From Diphasiastrum complanatum (lineage: Eukaryota; Streptophyta; Lycopodiopsida; Lycopodiales; Lycopodiaceae), in the NCBI GenBank assembly GCA_029204225.1, contig CM055092.1, forward strand, positions 101,431,789 to 101,495,788: a stretch of DNA of 64,000 nt. Direction: 5' to 3'. Under the pieces are notes generated by a model, which worked only from the letters and a program-made list of their open reading frames with translations, did not search any database and was not told where the DNA came from. Position numbers and translations under genes: made by a program. Within the stretch, counting starts at the first letter, position 1. Every line of letters starts with the position of its first letter. Shown here one piece after another: positions 32,917 through 45,274 of this stretch.

Positions 32917-34316
32917 TCAATTTGAGCTACCATTTCTGTTGCCCTCATCTGGAGGTACAACTTCAATTGGCTGATTGCTAAGTATTGCTGGTATTGCCTC
33001 CTCAAACTTAGTGGGCTTCCCAAGACTCACCTGCCAATCACTCTCTTCCATCCACTCTTCTCTAGGGGGGTCTGTTCGTAACTCACTTTGGGGTACCGTC
33101 AGTACGCTCAACCTAGCCTCTCTGGGTATGAGTTGTTTTCTGAGTGTGTCGTGGGCCTCTTGTCATTGGTCTCCTCTCGTCTATCCTGAGGGGTTACTTT
33201 AAAGTTTGTAGGTGGTAAATCTCTATCAACCTCATGTTGGATATCGTAATAGTTTAGCTCGCCATTGGGTGGAACTAGTGACTTGTTTCCTTGCTAGGTA
33301 TGAGTGTGTTTTCTGAGTGTGTCGTGGGCCTCTTGTCATTGGTCTCCTCTCGTCTATCCTGAGGGGTTACTTTAAAGTTTGTTGGTGGTAAATCTCTATC
33401 AACCTCATGTTGGATATCGTAATAGTTTAACTCGCCATTGGGTGGAACTAGTGACTTGTTTCCTTGCTGGTTTACCTTTTGAACAAAAGATGACCCTATC
33501 ATTTTTTTGACTTTCTTTCTCATTAACGAGGATGGTCTAAGCAACTTCCACAAAGTTACTTCTATGTTCAGATCATTTGAAATTTTTGGTAGGCCTACAC
33601 TTCCTACACTACTACTTAAATACACCCGTTCTCTCCGATGATGTATTTTTGCTTTGGTTCTTGTGGCTCTAGGCAATAGCCAAGTATTGGCGATTTTCTT
33701 TCCCAAGAAGATCCGAGGAGGTCGTTTCCCAATCACTTTTTCCCAGATACTTTTGTTAGCAAATTCTTGATCAACGATGTTTTATGGGTTGCACAGGTGG
33801 AGTTACTTTGGGTAGAGCCCTCAAGACATGCTTTTCTAAAGGCGTTGTAACTGATGGTTGTCCTTGGGGAATAACTCTCTTGTTGTGGGTTTCTACCCAC
33901 ACTCTCTTCCTAGTTTTGTTCATCCCTTCCTCTGAAGAGGTATCACTAGGCATTTTCTGAGGGTGTTGCATAGCTTTGTTTGTATTTTGAATTTTTGGGT
34001 CCACGGGGCTAGGCATGAGAGTGCATGTATCTAGATTTTTCACCTGCCCCTGACATTTTTGTCTTAAACAACCATCATTTTGGGAATAACTGTAGATCAT
34101 CTTTGGACAATCCTGACTAAGATGAGTCCCTTGACGATGTTGGCAACTTGGTGGTGTAGGTATGTCTAATGGGGTATGTTGTTGGCATTTTAGAATGTTA
34201 ATGTCCAAAGCAAGTGTAGAGATTTTTTTGTTTATAGTACCCAGATAGTTTTCCAACATTTCTCTAACATCATCCAAGCTTGATTTGGCTCTCGTATGCT
34301 CATGCCCCATGTTCAT
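32917..34316 (-). other. unknown coding-like segment, retroelement-like context
   Basis: I do not recognise this. On the minus strand there are open stretches at 34316-33771 (181 codons), 33736-33275 (153 codons) and 33111-32917. The first begins MNMGHEHTRAKSSLDDVREM, has a helical start, and carries a weak zinc-knuckle-like C-H-C pattern (CQHRQGTHLSQDC near 34150). The second is basic, with RPPRIFLGKKIANTWLLPRA near its start. Proline, serine and charged residues dominate. A gag-like or ORF1-like protein of a mobile element is the most likely class. A host gene fragment cannot be excluded. Confidence 0.4.
33130..33475 (-). repeat. 173-bp tandem duplication
   Basis: TGAGTGTGTCGTGGGCCTCT at 33141 recurs at 33314, and the copies run parallel for about 165 bases with only a few differences. 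It lies in the unknown coding-like segment and is therefore younger than most of its decay. Confidence 0.9.
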
Positions 34317-34800
34317 TGGTATATGATTGATTTGGGGAACTGGTTGGACTGGGATTCTACCTGGACTTTTTTGAGGTTTTGAGCCCTCTAATGGTGTCTA
34401 ATCCTAACCAAAATTCATGAAAGCCCTAGGAAAGCTTCATTGCATCTCTGAAAACGTGCTTACCAACTATTGGCTGAGAATTTTGAGATCTACCACACAA
34501 TTAGTCCAAAAAACATCAAAAAACCTTGTTTTTTGACCAATTTTGACCAAAATTTGTGGGATAAATCCACAAATAAGTGCAAACTGATCCTAATCCCTGT
34601 AAATACATTGCATTCAAGCACTAAAAGTTCTGATTCTAGTCAAACATGGTTTCTATAGCCCGTTTATGGTCCAAAAACCCCAATTTTTGGTCCAAACTCA
34701 CTATCTAATCAACCTTTTGACTATTAAAATATCATGAAATCAATAAATCCTATTATTAATTTGTAAACCAGCAAGTACAATCTGGAAAATGTACTACACC
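34317..34800. other. unassigned AT-rich spacer
   Basis: No recognisable coding region. The stretch ATCAAAAAACCTTGTTTTTTG near 34510 and repeated CCAAAA words give low complexity. Confidence 0.35.
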
Positions 34801-34804
34801 AGAT

Positions 34805-36754
34805 TCTATGATCAATTTCAAGCAAAAAGTATCAATTCTAGGTGAAAAATTCATTAAATCACTGGATGATAAGGGCAGAAAAATGATTTTCATCGGCTAT
34901 TCCCCAAACCACAAGGCATACAAGCTCTACCATTTGGATACCGAGAAGGCATTCACAAGTAGAGATGTCATTTTTGTGGAATTCCAGTTCGTCGACCACA
35001 AGGGAAAAGCTACTGATAAATCGCACCCAAAAATTGAGCAACCAAATTCTGATCTAGGGATTCAACTACAGAATATTGACACTGACTCAAACAATGAGTC
35101 AGAACCTCAACGAGTCAACCCACATCAGAGGACCGAAGTTCAACCTAGAAGATCGAACAAGTCTAGACAAATTTATGCATGATCCGGCCTGCTACTTTGT
35201 GCAGGAACCAACCACCGTTTTTTAGGCTATGTCTACTCCTGATGCTGACCAGTGAAAAGCAACGATGGACAACGAATTCGATTCTCTGATGGAGAATCAA
35301 ACATGGACAGTCACTGAGCTGCCAAAGGACCGAAACCCAATTCCATGCGAATGGATATTCAAGGCGAAGTACGACGTTGAAGGAAGGCTAAATCATTATA
35401 AAGTCAGGCCAGTCGCCGAAGGCTTTTCCCAAATTCTAGATCTGGATTATTCAGAAACCTTCAGCCCAGTTGTCAAACATGCTTAGATCCGCCTACTCCT
35501 TTGTTTTGCAGCCGCAACAGATCTTGAAGTCCACCAGATGGATGTCCAAGCCGCTTTCCTCAATGGAACCATCGAAGAGAAAATCTATATGATGCAGCCA
35601 GAGGGATACAAACAAGCATCAGCACCTTGTATGCAAAATCCACAAGGTGCTCTAGAGGCTGAAATAGTCACCTAGAGCCTGGTTCCAGAAGATCAACGCA
35701 TTTTTGATAGAGAATGGTTTTATTCCAAACTCGACAGACTTGAATGTCTATTTCAAGTCTATATCAGATTACTTCATCATTATCACTCTCTATGTAGATG
35801 ATATACTCTATTCAGTGACAATCTGAATATGATGAAAGATACAAAATGCATGCTGGCCTAGGAATACAAGATGACTGACATGGTTCCAGCCCACTGTTGT
35901 CTCGGAATCCAAATCCAACGAGATCGACCTAGCAGACTGATTTTTATCAGTCAACAATGATATCTCAACAATGTGCTGAAAAAGTATGGTATGGCCAACT
36001 GCAAACCAACTCACTATCCACTCGGCCCTAGACTAAAGTTATAAAAGGAACAATCTCCTCAAATGGAGACAAAAAATGAGAAAATGAAACGCTATCTGTT
36101 TCAATCCATGATCGGTTTATTGATGTATACAATGATCTGTACACACGCGATCAGACCTTGCATATTCGATCAATACACTTAGCCAGTTCCTATCATATCC
36201 AGACTTAACTCATTGGAAAGCACTAACAAAGGTCATGAAGTAAATCCAAGCAACGAAAATTCTCAGCATCTGCTACGGAGACAGCCAAACAGCCAACATT
36301 CTTGAAGCCTACACAGATGCGGATTGGGCAGGAGATGTCGATACCAGAAAATCAACTTCTGGATTTGGCCCAATCTCATGGAACAGCCGGAAGCAGACCT
36401 CAGTTGCATTATTATCAATGGAATCCGAATACATAGCTGCCACAAATGCAACCAAGGAGGCGATCTGGCTAAGGCAACTGCTTGCAGACAACCTTGCACA
36501 ACCACTTCCTACAACAATCTATTGTGACAATCAAAGCACAATAGTGTTATCTCTCAATCCAAGATTTCACTCTCGAAGCAAACGTATCGAAATCATGTAT
36601 CATTACATTAGAGAGAAAGTGCATAGCAAGGAAGTAGTTTTCTGCAGAATAGTAGATTACTTCACAAAGGTTCTATCAAAGGAGCAACATCTTAGATTTA
36701 ACGATATGTTAAAACTGAAGATCAAGGAAGTTTAGGATGCACATTAAGGGGGAG
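34805..36754 (+). mobile_element. Ty1/Copia relic: integrase end, RT, RNase H, polypurine tract
   Basis: This is a broken Copia 3' half. It has the integrase C-terminal region (KMIFIGYSPNHKAYKLYHLD near 34880) and RT (FDSLMENQTWTVTELPK near 35277; HQMDVQAAFLNGTIEEK near 35530; a YVDD-like region near 35793). RNase H follows (YTDADWAGDVDTRKSTSGF near 36310; SMESEYIAATNATKEAIWL near 36415), then the end near 36735. A polypurine tract AAGGGGGAG lies at 36746-36754. Its start overlaps in domain content with the end of the 28980-31254 relic, so the two are different insertions. Confidence 0.9.
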
Positions 36755-37110
36755 TGTTAGATTTCTTATACTCAGCCTTAACAAGTTGTTTAAGTAATGA
36801 GCATCCTGAAAACCGAAGGCCGACTACTAGTTTTGGACCTTCGCATTTTTTACCTTTAAGATTTTTTGTATCATAAATCATTTTTAAGCCACCTTCGTCT
36901 TTATCGCATTTTCTGCACCTTTGCAAAAAATGTGACACAGTGGTCAGAATGCCTTGGAATCCACTTCAGGCCCACCTTTGTCTTTTTCATCTTTTTCTTG
37001 CCTTCGCTCTAGAGGCACCTTCGAGATTTTTTGCATTTACATATTTTCAGTCTAAGGGCACCTTCAGGTTTTTCGGGTTTTTCAATATTGGCGGACCAAC
37101 ATCGCCAACT
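36755..37110 (+). repeat. start of Copia 3' LTR
   Basis: This LTR begins TGTTAGATTTCTTATAC right after the polypurine tract. It contains several ACCTTCG and CGCATTTTTT words. The right end is not defined, and similarity to known elements is lost near 37110. Confidence 0.6.
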
Positions 37111-37484
37111 TATCATCAACATACTGAAGCAAAAAGCAATAAGATTGTTTCACAAGTGATGGAATAACAAGCCAAACGAGAATACAAATCTCAAAACATC
37201 CGCGTCGGAGGTCTTTCCGAAATCGACCCCCTGCTTGCAGCCAAAAGGGAAAAGAATTATTTTCCGGAATGGTTGACATTTTCTGGTCACCCCATCCGGA
37301 ATTGATCATTCAGTGATGCCTCCTACATGAGTCTTTTAGGCAAGAGCAAATTTTTCAAACTATACCTAAAGTTGCCTCCTGCGTGAGAGCCTTTCATTGA
37401 CGCTTGTTAGAGATTATTCAGAGTTAGGGTGAGAGTTAGAGCACTTAGAAGATATTTTTCTCTTCTTAGTTAGCTTGGTTTTAG
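37111..37484. other. unassigned spacer
   Basis: Short open stretches only. It may include more of the Copia LTR or the upstream part of the LINE 3' UTR. Nothing firm. Confidence 0.3.
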
Positions 37485-37604
37485 TTATGTTGTTTTGACG
37501 TCATTGCTCCATCTTGGTGCCATCCATTTTGATGTACTTGTTTGTCTTATATGCCTTTGGGCATGGAAAAGACGTTAATAAAATTTCTTCTTCTTCTTCT
37601 TCTT
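37485..37604 (+). mobile_element. LINE 3' tail, same family as 11195-15154
   Basis: TTTGTCTTATATGCCTTT, then GGCATGGAAAAGAC, then TTAATAAAA, matches the LINE 3' UTR at 15025-15068 almost base for base. It runs into (TTC)n at 37585-37604. Upstream, TAGTTATGTTGTTTTG also matches TAGTTACGTTGTTCTA near 14936. This is a severely 5'-truncated insertion, the common fate of LINE copies. Confidence 0.85.
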
Positions 37605-37660
37605 CTCTCTCTCTAGCTTTGGGAAGGTGCTCGAGCCCCCTAAGCCTCTCTCGACCTAAG

Positions 37661-37694
<34 letters not shown>
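37585..37694. repeat. TTC and CT microsatellites after LINE tail
   Basis: (TTC)n passes into CT runs, then a short unique stretch, then a second (CT)n at about 37662-37694. Confidence 0.85.
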
Positions 37695-37698
<4 letters not shown>

Positions 37699-38095
37699 TC
37701 TTTTCATGCTATGTAGGTGAAGGCGAGGTTGCCGCTGCCAGTGATGAGCCTCTATACTACGAAGACAACACAACAGATACCTGGATTACATTGGATTTGT
37801 TAATTGATAGAAGCTTGTCCCTAGAGTTAATGCTCTTGGATCCATGGGGATTCGAAACTTATCATTAATCTAAAGGGATCTGAATGTAATGTTGAACCAT
37901 GTTAATTCTTCTGTTTAAATTATAGGATCGGTCGGGTATGGATCTGTGGTATCCATCTGAAAGGCATGCCAGTCATCCGAATAATTGGATTCTCCAGCTT
38001 TCGGGAACAAGAGATACTATCCTATATGGACTATAGGACAACTAGAAGATTAGTGGATCTCTAGAATATCAGATAAAGTGGTTAAGAATTTTCTG
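37695..38095. other. unassigned spacer
   Basis: This moderate-GC sequence lies between the CT tract and the Gypsy gag. It begins with a pyrimidine tract and TATGTAG, resembling an intron end, but no protein family is recognised. Confidence 0.3.
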
Positions 38096-41000
38096 GACGA
38101 TATCAGGATATGAGGATAGGCAGTGGATTAAACATTTGCAAGAAGAAGAGGAGCTTGAAGCTGCTAGAGCAACAACCGAAGTTCGTTCTTCACCATTGTT
38201 GTCACCGAAAAATTCACATACAAATATGAATGCCTAGTTGCATTATCATGAAGAACCCTTCAAGATGACTGAATCAGAAGCACCACAAACAGAACTGCTC
38301 ATGAATATTTTGTCTAGTAAGATCAATATTTCATTGGGAGAGTTCCTGAAGTTGGTGCCAAAAGCAAAAGAAGTATTAGTGCAAAAGTTAGCTCAAGATG
38401 AACCAGAAGTTCATTAGGAGCCACTTTTTTGTGCTGGATTTGAAGAATCTAATGAAGTACTCCATGTCGGAGCAGCTTGGAAAAATGAAAAAAAAAAATA
38501 TCACCCTACTGGTACAGCATAGACAATTTTCTAATGAAGCAACTGTGATAGATGGTGGTTCGGGAGTTAACCTGATTTCTACACAGCTATGTGCAAAATG
38601 GGGTCTTACAAAGATAAGGCCTATGACTTTTGCCATTAAGCTAGCTGATCAAACGACAGCTCGTCCGCGAGGAATGGTTGAAGATATACCTATCAGAATT
38701 GCCGAAGTACAGTTCATCATTACTTTTGTAGTAATGGACTTACCAGAAGCACCAAATATCTACGAAGTCCTATTGGGATGCCCATGGTTACGAGTTGCGC
38801 AAGTAATTCATAACTGGGGTACTGGAAAAATCACTTTTGAAAATCGTGAACGTGCAGTCAAAGTTGATCCTGTAACTTGGACTATCAAACTAGTGGTTCA
38901 AAAAGAGGATGATGATTCATCAACAACGGATCATTCTTGTGTCTGACTAGAGAAAAATTTGGGAGTTCATTATGATTCTCAATCCAATACTGTCAACTGG
39001 AATGAAGCTTTTGCAATGATTGATTGTACAACAGGATATATGTGTCAACAAGATAATCAGTCGATATGCCTGAACATTTTAAACGTTATACACTGGATGA
39101 TGTGGTTATCATGTTACCCAAAGCACATCGTGAACTCGAAGAACAGGTGCCTTAATCAAAAGACATTTACCATGGCCCAGCTAGGACACATGCTATGAAT
39201 CTTGCTGGACCAGGAGAACCAAAAAAAATTGTACAAGTTGGGTCACAACTTAATCTTGAATAGTATCAAGCACTTTGAACGTTACTTATTAAGTATCAAG
39301 ATTGCTTTGTATGCAGTTATCAAGATCTGAAGGGTATTTCGACGTCCGTTATTGAACACATTCACCTTTAATAACTGATGCAGTTCCAAAGGTTACAAAA
39401 TTCTATCGCTGTAATCCTAATGTTGTGGATCTGATAAAGAAAAAACTTCAGAGACTGCTTGACGCCGATTTCATTTATGAGATCGAGCATACAGAATGAG
39501 ATTCATCGATTGTCATTGTTCCTAAGAAGAATGGGAAATTGAGAATTTGTGTGAATCTCAAGGCCTTGAACAAAGTGACAAGGAAGGATCACTTTTCGTT
39601 ACCTATTACTGAAAGCATTTTGGATTGCCTTGTTGGAACGGAAGCTTAAAATTTTTTGGATGGATTTAGTGGTTACAACCAAGTCAAGATTGCACCTGCA
39701 GATTGTTATAAAACAACTTTTGCAACAGAATGGGGCACCTATGCTTACAAAGTAATGCCGTTTGGACTCTGTAATGCACCAAGTTCATTCCAAAGAGTAA
39801 TGCAATTTGCTTTTAAAGATTATCTATAAAATTTTCTTGAAATTTACTTGGATGACCTTGGAGTCCATAGCACAGATATAGACCACCTAGATCGATTGGA
39901 GAAAGTATTTGAAAGATGTCGCAAGTATCAAATTTTTCTAAATCCAGAAAAATACCAGACATGGATTTCCCATGGAGTTGTGCTCGCGCATGTGATATCG
40001 AGAGATGGCATTGCCACAGATTATTCTAAAATCAAGGTTATTGTGTAATTGCCACCGCCAACAACAATTTGTGGAGTGTATGTGTTTATGGGTCATGCAA
40101 ACTACTATCGAATTTTTATTATCTTCTTTGCAGATTTAGCAAGACCTATATACAAACTGACTATTGTTCCTATCTGAATAGTAGAGGCGTTAGAAGCCTT
40201 TGAAATAAAAAAAAAATATTAATTTCAGCACCAATACTGCGTTCTCCAGATTGGACGATTGAGTTTCATGTTCACACTGATGCCTCGAAATATGCAATTG
40301 GATCAGTTTTGACACAACCAGGTGACTATAAGAAGGACTATCCAGTACCAGACAACTTACAAATCTGGAGAAGAACTATTCAACAACAGAACGTGAAGCG
40401 TTAGCCATGATTTTTCCTGTACGGAAATTTTGTCATTACCTCATGGAAACGCACTTTGCATTTTATACGGATCACTAGCAGTTACTTTACTTGGTAAACA
40501 AGACGTGCAATACTGGATGTATTGCAAGATGGTTACTGTTATTGACTAAATTTGACTTTCAAATTGTGGCTCAAAAGGGGAAGCAACATTATCTAGCCGA
40601 CCACGTTTCGCGAATTGAATCCACACCAGTTAATACTGAAGTGGATGATGAATTACCAGATCTACATTATTCTATGTAGAAGCAGTACATGAGTGGGTAG
40701 CGGATATTGTTGAGTACTTGATGCTAGGACAACCGAATGACTCTTTGACAAAAGTACAGAAGAGGCAATTGATTCATAAGGCTCAACCTTACCAATTGAT
40801 TGCAGGACAATTGTATCATCATGGATCAGACAATATTCTACGTAGATGTGTTTTACCGCATGAAATACCAAATTTAATCACGTTTTCACATGATCGCATG
40901 GGCGGAGGACACTTCTCTACATATATTACTGTTCGCAAACTTTTGCAATCAGGTTGTTGGTGGCCTATGCTTCATAAGGACACAAAATTATATTCAGACA

Positions 41001-41957
41001 TGTGATGTTTGCCAGCGAGCATGATGGCCTACTAGACAAAACTATGAACCTTACATCCAGTTTTATCGCAAGCGCCATTTGAAAATGGGGACTGGATTAT
41101 GTTGGTCCTATTCATCCTGCCGCATGAGGATCTCAAGCCCGATACATTATCATAGCAACTAATTATATGACAAAGTGGGTTGAAGCCAAAGCTGTCAAAG
41201 TTGTTGATGCGAAATCTACGGCCAAGTTTCTTTATGAAAATATTATTATCAGATTTGGATATCCGATCGAGATTGTCAGTGACCGAGGTACGCACTTTGT
41301 TAATCAATTGATAAAGTATTTACTGGAAGATTTTTTTGTTATACACATATGTACTTCTTATTATCCCAGAGGGAATGGCCAAGCTGAATCTTCCAATAAG
41401 ATTCTCTGCACTATTATGACAAAAATAGTTGAAGCGAGTCGATCCGATTGGGAACATAAACTGCATGCAACATTACGGACATTCAGAACCGCTTACAAAA
41501 GTAGTACAAATCAAACACCCTTTCAACTAGTTTATGGTCAAGATGCTGTCATGCCGATTGAATTTTTAATACCATCTTTACGCATAACAGCAATAGAGCA
41601 GTTAAATGATGATAAGTCTTTACAACTACATCATGAAGCATTGCACAAATTGTGTGAAACAAGATTGATGGTAGTTCATGCGTTAGCAACAGAGAAAGCC
41701 CGTCGTAAGGCATGGCACGATTGTTGATTACACAAAAAGGATCTTAAAGCAGTAGATCTTGCACTGATAAACAAAACCAAGCTGATCAAGGGAAAATTGA
41801 AGCTTACTAGTGAAGGCCTATATAAAGTGAAGAAAATTATGAACTATGGAGCAGTGATTCTTGAGCACTTGGATGGAAAACAGTTTGATACTCCTGTGAA
41901 TGGTAGCCGATTATGCATGTTTTGGCACCCTGCTCCATCAGTTCGACAAGCATGATC
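38096..41957 (+). mobile_element. Ty3/Gypsy relic, Tat/Ogre-like: gag end to integrase
   Basis: This is a broken Gypsy element on the plus strand. Parts: gag end (RQWIKHLQEEEELEAARATT near 38120), protease (VIDGGSGVNLISTQLCAKWG near 38550), RT (LRICVNLKALNK-like near 39540; KVMPFGLCNAPSSFQRVM near 39750; YLDDLGVHS near 39846), and RNase H (FHVHTDASKYAIGSVL near 40268). The integrase follows (MTKWVEAKAVKVVDAKS near 41167; YYPRGNGQAESSNKI near 41360; NQTPFQLVYGQDAVMP). RT and integrase style resembles the Tat/Ogre branch of plant Gypsy elements. A short stretch compared by eye with the minus-strand copy at 56563-62129 agrees at about nine in ten bases. It has several breaks. Confidence 0.9.
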
Positions 41958-42609
41958 CAAATGATTTTTATTTTTATTGGTTTTTCAATTTTTTGTTTTC
42001 ACTATTTAATTGTTAACTTTGTTTGGAAAAGACAGTAAAAAAAAAAAGAAAAAAAAATGAGGAAAGACTGTTGAGCAAAAGTCAGAAAAGTCATTAGAAT
42101 GGAAAAAGAGGAAGGAAAGTATTATCAAAAAGATAATTTTTGATGGAAAATGACTTATAAAATCACTGTTTTGGTCCTATGTTGCCTATATAGTATTGGA
42201 AACCTTTGCTGAACTTTCAAATTGTACATCCACTTTAGATATATCTATACTGACTTGGGCGAAGGTTCTTTTCCAGAAAAAGTACCTATTTTTTAGTTAG
42301 GTGAATGATAAGCAATATGCCATTTTGGGAACCTTCGTCGAGCACCTTATTCTCCTAAGAAACCTTCGCTGACATGCTAGATGCTCTTAAAATGTCAAAA
42401 TTAGGTTGGCTATAGGTTCAGAGCCTGAAAGTTGCATTTATGACAGTACTTGGGCAAAGGATCCTTTTGGGCAAAGGTTCATCCTTTGCCAGCCCTGGAA
42501 AATGTTTGCCGGATGGCTTCAGAGCTTCAAAAACCTTCGTTGAGATTTTTATAGCCTATTTTCACAGTACTGAGCAAGCTTGCAAATTTTTGTTCAGAAT
42601 TGATCAAGC
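41958..42609 (+). other. Gypsy post-pol spacer with CGAAGG motifs
   Basis: This non-coding spacer lies after pol. It has an A-rich tract near 42035-42058 and repeated words of the type ACCTTCG, CCTTCGTCGAG and GCGAAGG (near 42255, 42335, 42365, 42535). The same words fill the leader of the related copy at 62380-63010. Confidence 0.55.
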
Positions 42610-43747
42610 ATGGTCACTCAATGGATGACCCTTGCGGAGCCTCTGCTTACTGCAATGGGTATTCATGAGAGAGCCTTCTCAGGGAGAATCAACATGGATT
42701 TTATCACTCCTGCCTTCAATACTTGGAAGGAGGAGAAATCCAAGTTTTACATTACTTTCCAGGGAGCCACACACAAGATGCACGTGACTGAGGCCGCCCT
42801 TGCTGCCATAGGGATAGCATTTGGTACCCAAGCCTCACCAAACCATAAGCAAGCCAAACATGCTTATAAGTCTTATATTGACATTACGAATGATTGGCAC
42901 TGGACTAATGATGGCTACCTTCTAGAAGCCATTACTAATCTAGCCATTCATGCCACTGCTCAGCTCCTTAACAATTCTGATGGTTTGCAACCTCAGAAAA
43001 GATCAAATTACTTCCCAGATTTTGCATAGGATAATTGAGTCTTATATCAAGATAGCCAAGGCTCCTCTGGAACCATATAACTGGTTCAAGACCATTTTTG
43101 GAGAGCTCAAACGAGCCATCAAGAGCAATACTAAGCAACAATTTGCTTCTGGCCCTTTGTTGTCACTCCTAGCAGCCTCCCACCTTGAAAATAAAATCCA
43201 TGGGTTTTGTATGGATTTTGTGCTTTTTATCTATGAAGAAGCACCGGCTGAGTCATCTCAACAAACATCCAACTCACATAGTCGACGTTGTCCACGCAAC
43301 GAGATCGTCATTCCTGACTCGCCTTCCACATCACGCCGTCGTACTAGACAAACATCTTCAGTTGCACTTCCACCCCCTACTGCTATTCGCACTGAACTAC
43401 CTATTCCCGTCATCTCTGATGCTTCTCTTGCCTCTGCTTCCTCTCACGGACAGTCTGTAACCATTGGGATTACCATTCCCATCACAGCTGTCCAGGCTAC
43501 CTCACCTCCACACACAAAAGCTGTTTCCCCAAACACCCAGTATTTCATGGACATATTCGATGATTCCGACCCCCTTGGGGCCTCAGAAGTTTTAGTAATG
43601 CCCCAGAGCCCTGCACCCTTTGAGCTCCAATACCTTGGAAGAAGATTCGAACAATTCCATGATACTCCTACTGGTTTTGACGACTCTTTTCAGATTAACC
43701 AGCAGCCTCAAGTTGAAGCTGCACCAGCCACAATTCGGGTCGGGTAA
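42610..43747 (+). mobile_element. extra coding-like stretch downstream of Gypsy pol
   Basis: A coding-like stretch in the same orientation as the Gypsy pol begins MVTQWMTLAEPLLTAM at 42610. The first part is helical and polar (MDFITPAFNTWKEEKSKF, then LAAIGIAFGTQASPNH). The later part, to 43747, is Ser/Thr/Pro-rich (PRNEIVIPDSPSTSRRR near 43295). No known domain is recognised. Some Tat-lineage plant Gypsy elements carry extra ORFs next to pol, so this is probably an accessory part of that element. It is broken. The minus-strand relative ends before this region and cannot confirm it. Confidence 0.5.
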
Positions 43748-45270
43748 GCTGTCAAATCACCAAAGCAGTTCGACGCCACAGTGCCTAAGGGCTATGAAGA
43801 AGAAGACCTCTTTGAAGAAGTTTTTTAGAGTTGAAAGGCTTTGGAAGATGGGTGCTTGCTTGAGAGATCTTTGTTGATGAGTAGTTTTGATTCCTTGTAA
43901 GTTTGGTTTGATGGATGGTTAAATGTGGTTTTTGCTTATAGTATGCTTATGCATTGGTACAAGTATTGTCTTGCATAGTTGCTTGTGGAGTGATGGATGT
44001 TTGGGGTTGAATGCTTGTTAGTGGATTGAGAGTAGGCTCACTTGTAATTGATAACAATGGCTAGGCTGGGTGCTTGTGGTTTGGTTTGAGAGTTGTGTTT
44101 TTCTCTCCAATTAGTTGATTGATTGTTGGAGGCTTGATTGGGTTGATTGAGTTTTTGTTTGCACTCCTTGGGATTGAATCTATGCTTGTTGATGGGAAAA
44201 GTGGGTTGTGCTTGAACATTAGAGTAATGTGTTGAGAGAATTGCTTTTGTTGAGAGTGATTTCATGGTGAGGGTTGGTTGGTTGGTTGTAGTCCATTGTC
44301 ATACTAGTAGGCTTATATCTTGAATGAGTGGGATGGTTTGCTTGAGGGCTTGGTGTGAGTGATGGGTTGCTGATTTTTTTTAACCATTGTATCTTTTTGG
44401 CCTGTTTTTTTTTACAAACTTTCGGTTCAGTTCTCTCTCAGCTGAACCGTTAACAATTCAATCGCACCGTTCATATTCCAGAAAAATTTATTTCCTTCAT
44501 TTTCTCTTTTTACACCAATTCAATCGGACACGCGTAAAGTGAAAAAACTGCGTCAACATGCCTGGCTCTGATTTTTGCTACAAGGTTCATGACTAGAGTT
44601 TCCACGAACCAGCTACCTAATTTCGCATTGAGGTATGTTCTGATTTTTCAAACTCTATTTGTACCAATAAACATAAAGTAGTATGTTTTGTCATGAACAT
44701 GTTATGGTGTGTGATAGTAGGGTTTTTCCACATTTCCAACTAAATCGTTATAAGCGTTTTTGTTGGGAAGCAAGTAAGTTTCATGAAGTTAGAACCAGAA
44801 TGGTAGTATGCTGGTTTGTAGTGTTTCGGAAACCATGCACTCCAAAGATTCTGTACTTGCTATTGTTTTGACATGATGAAATTGTTTGTGATTTTGGTCG
44901 GATAGGATAAGTAGCTATTGAGGTTTTTCATTTACTCCATGCGTCATCTAGGGTATCAGTATTTACGCCGTAATTGTTATTTTTAAATGATTTGAACTAG
45001 ACTGACAATGGAATTGTTTTCCGTTAGGAAAGAGAGGACAACCGGTTCATGAGTTGAATTGTACTTACCATGGAATCGCTTCTTCATTTTAAAGTTAAAA
45101 CAATGTTCTACTAGTAGATCATACATTGCTAGTAGTGGAGCTTGGTTTTCCTTCATAGTAACTGCATGTGGTTGTTGGCTGGTCTATAAACTAGTTGACA
45201 TATAGCATTATTGATAAATTGTGGAAATCGTCAAGTTAGAATTGTTTGTTTTCCATTATGAAGCGTATTA
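43748..45270. other. unassigned G/T-rich then AT-rich region
   Basis: From 43890 to 44390 the plus strand is rich in TTG, TGG and GATTGG words, which gives a low-complexity look. After that it is ordinary AT-rich DNA. The Gypsy 3' LTR would be expected nearby, but I could not define its ends. Confidence 0.35.
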
Positions 45271-45274
45271 ATTG

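Noticed and set aside
28980-36735. Reading the two Copia relics as one element split by the chromovirus end
   Set aside because: Both pieces contain the integrase C-terminal region, so they overlap in content and must be separate insertions.
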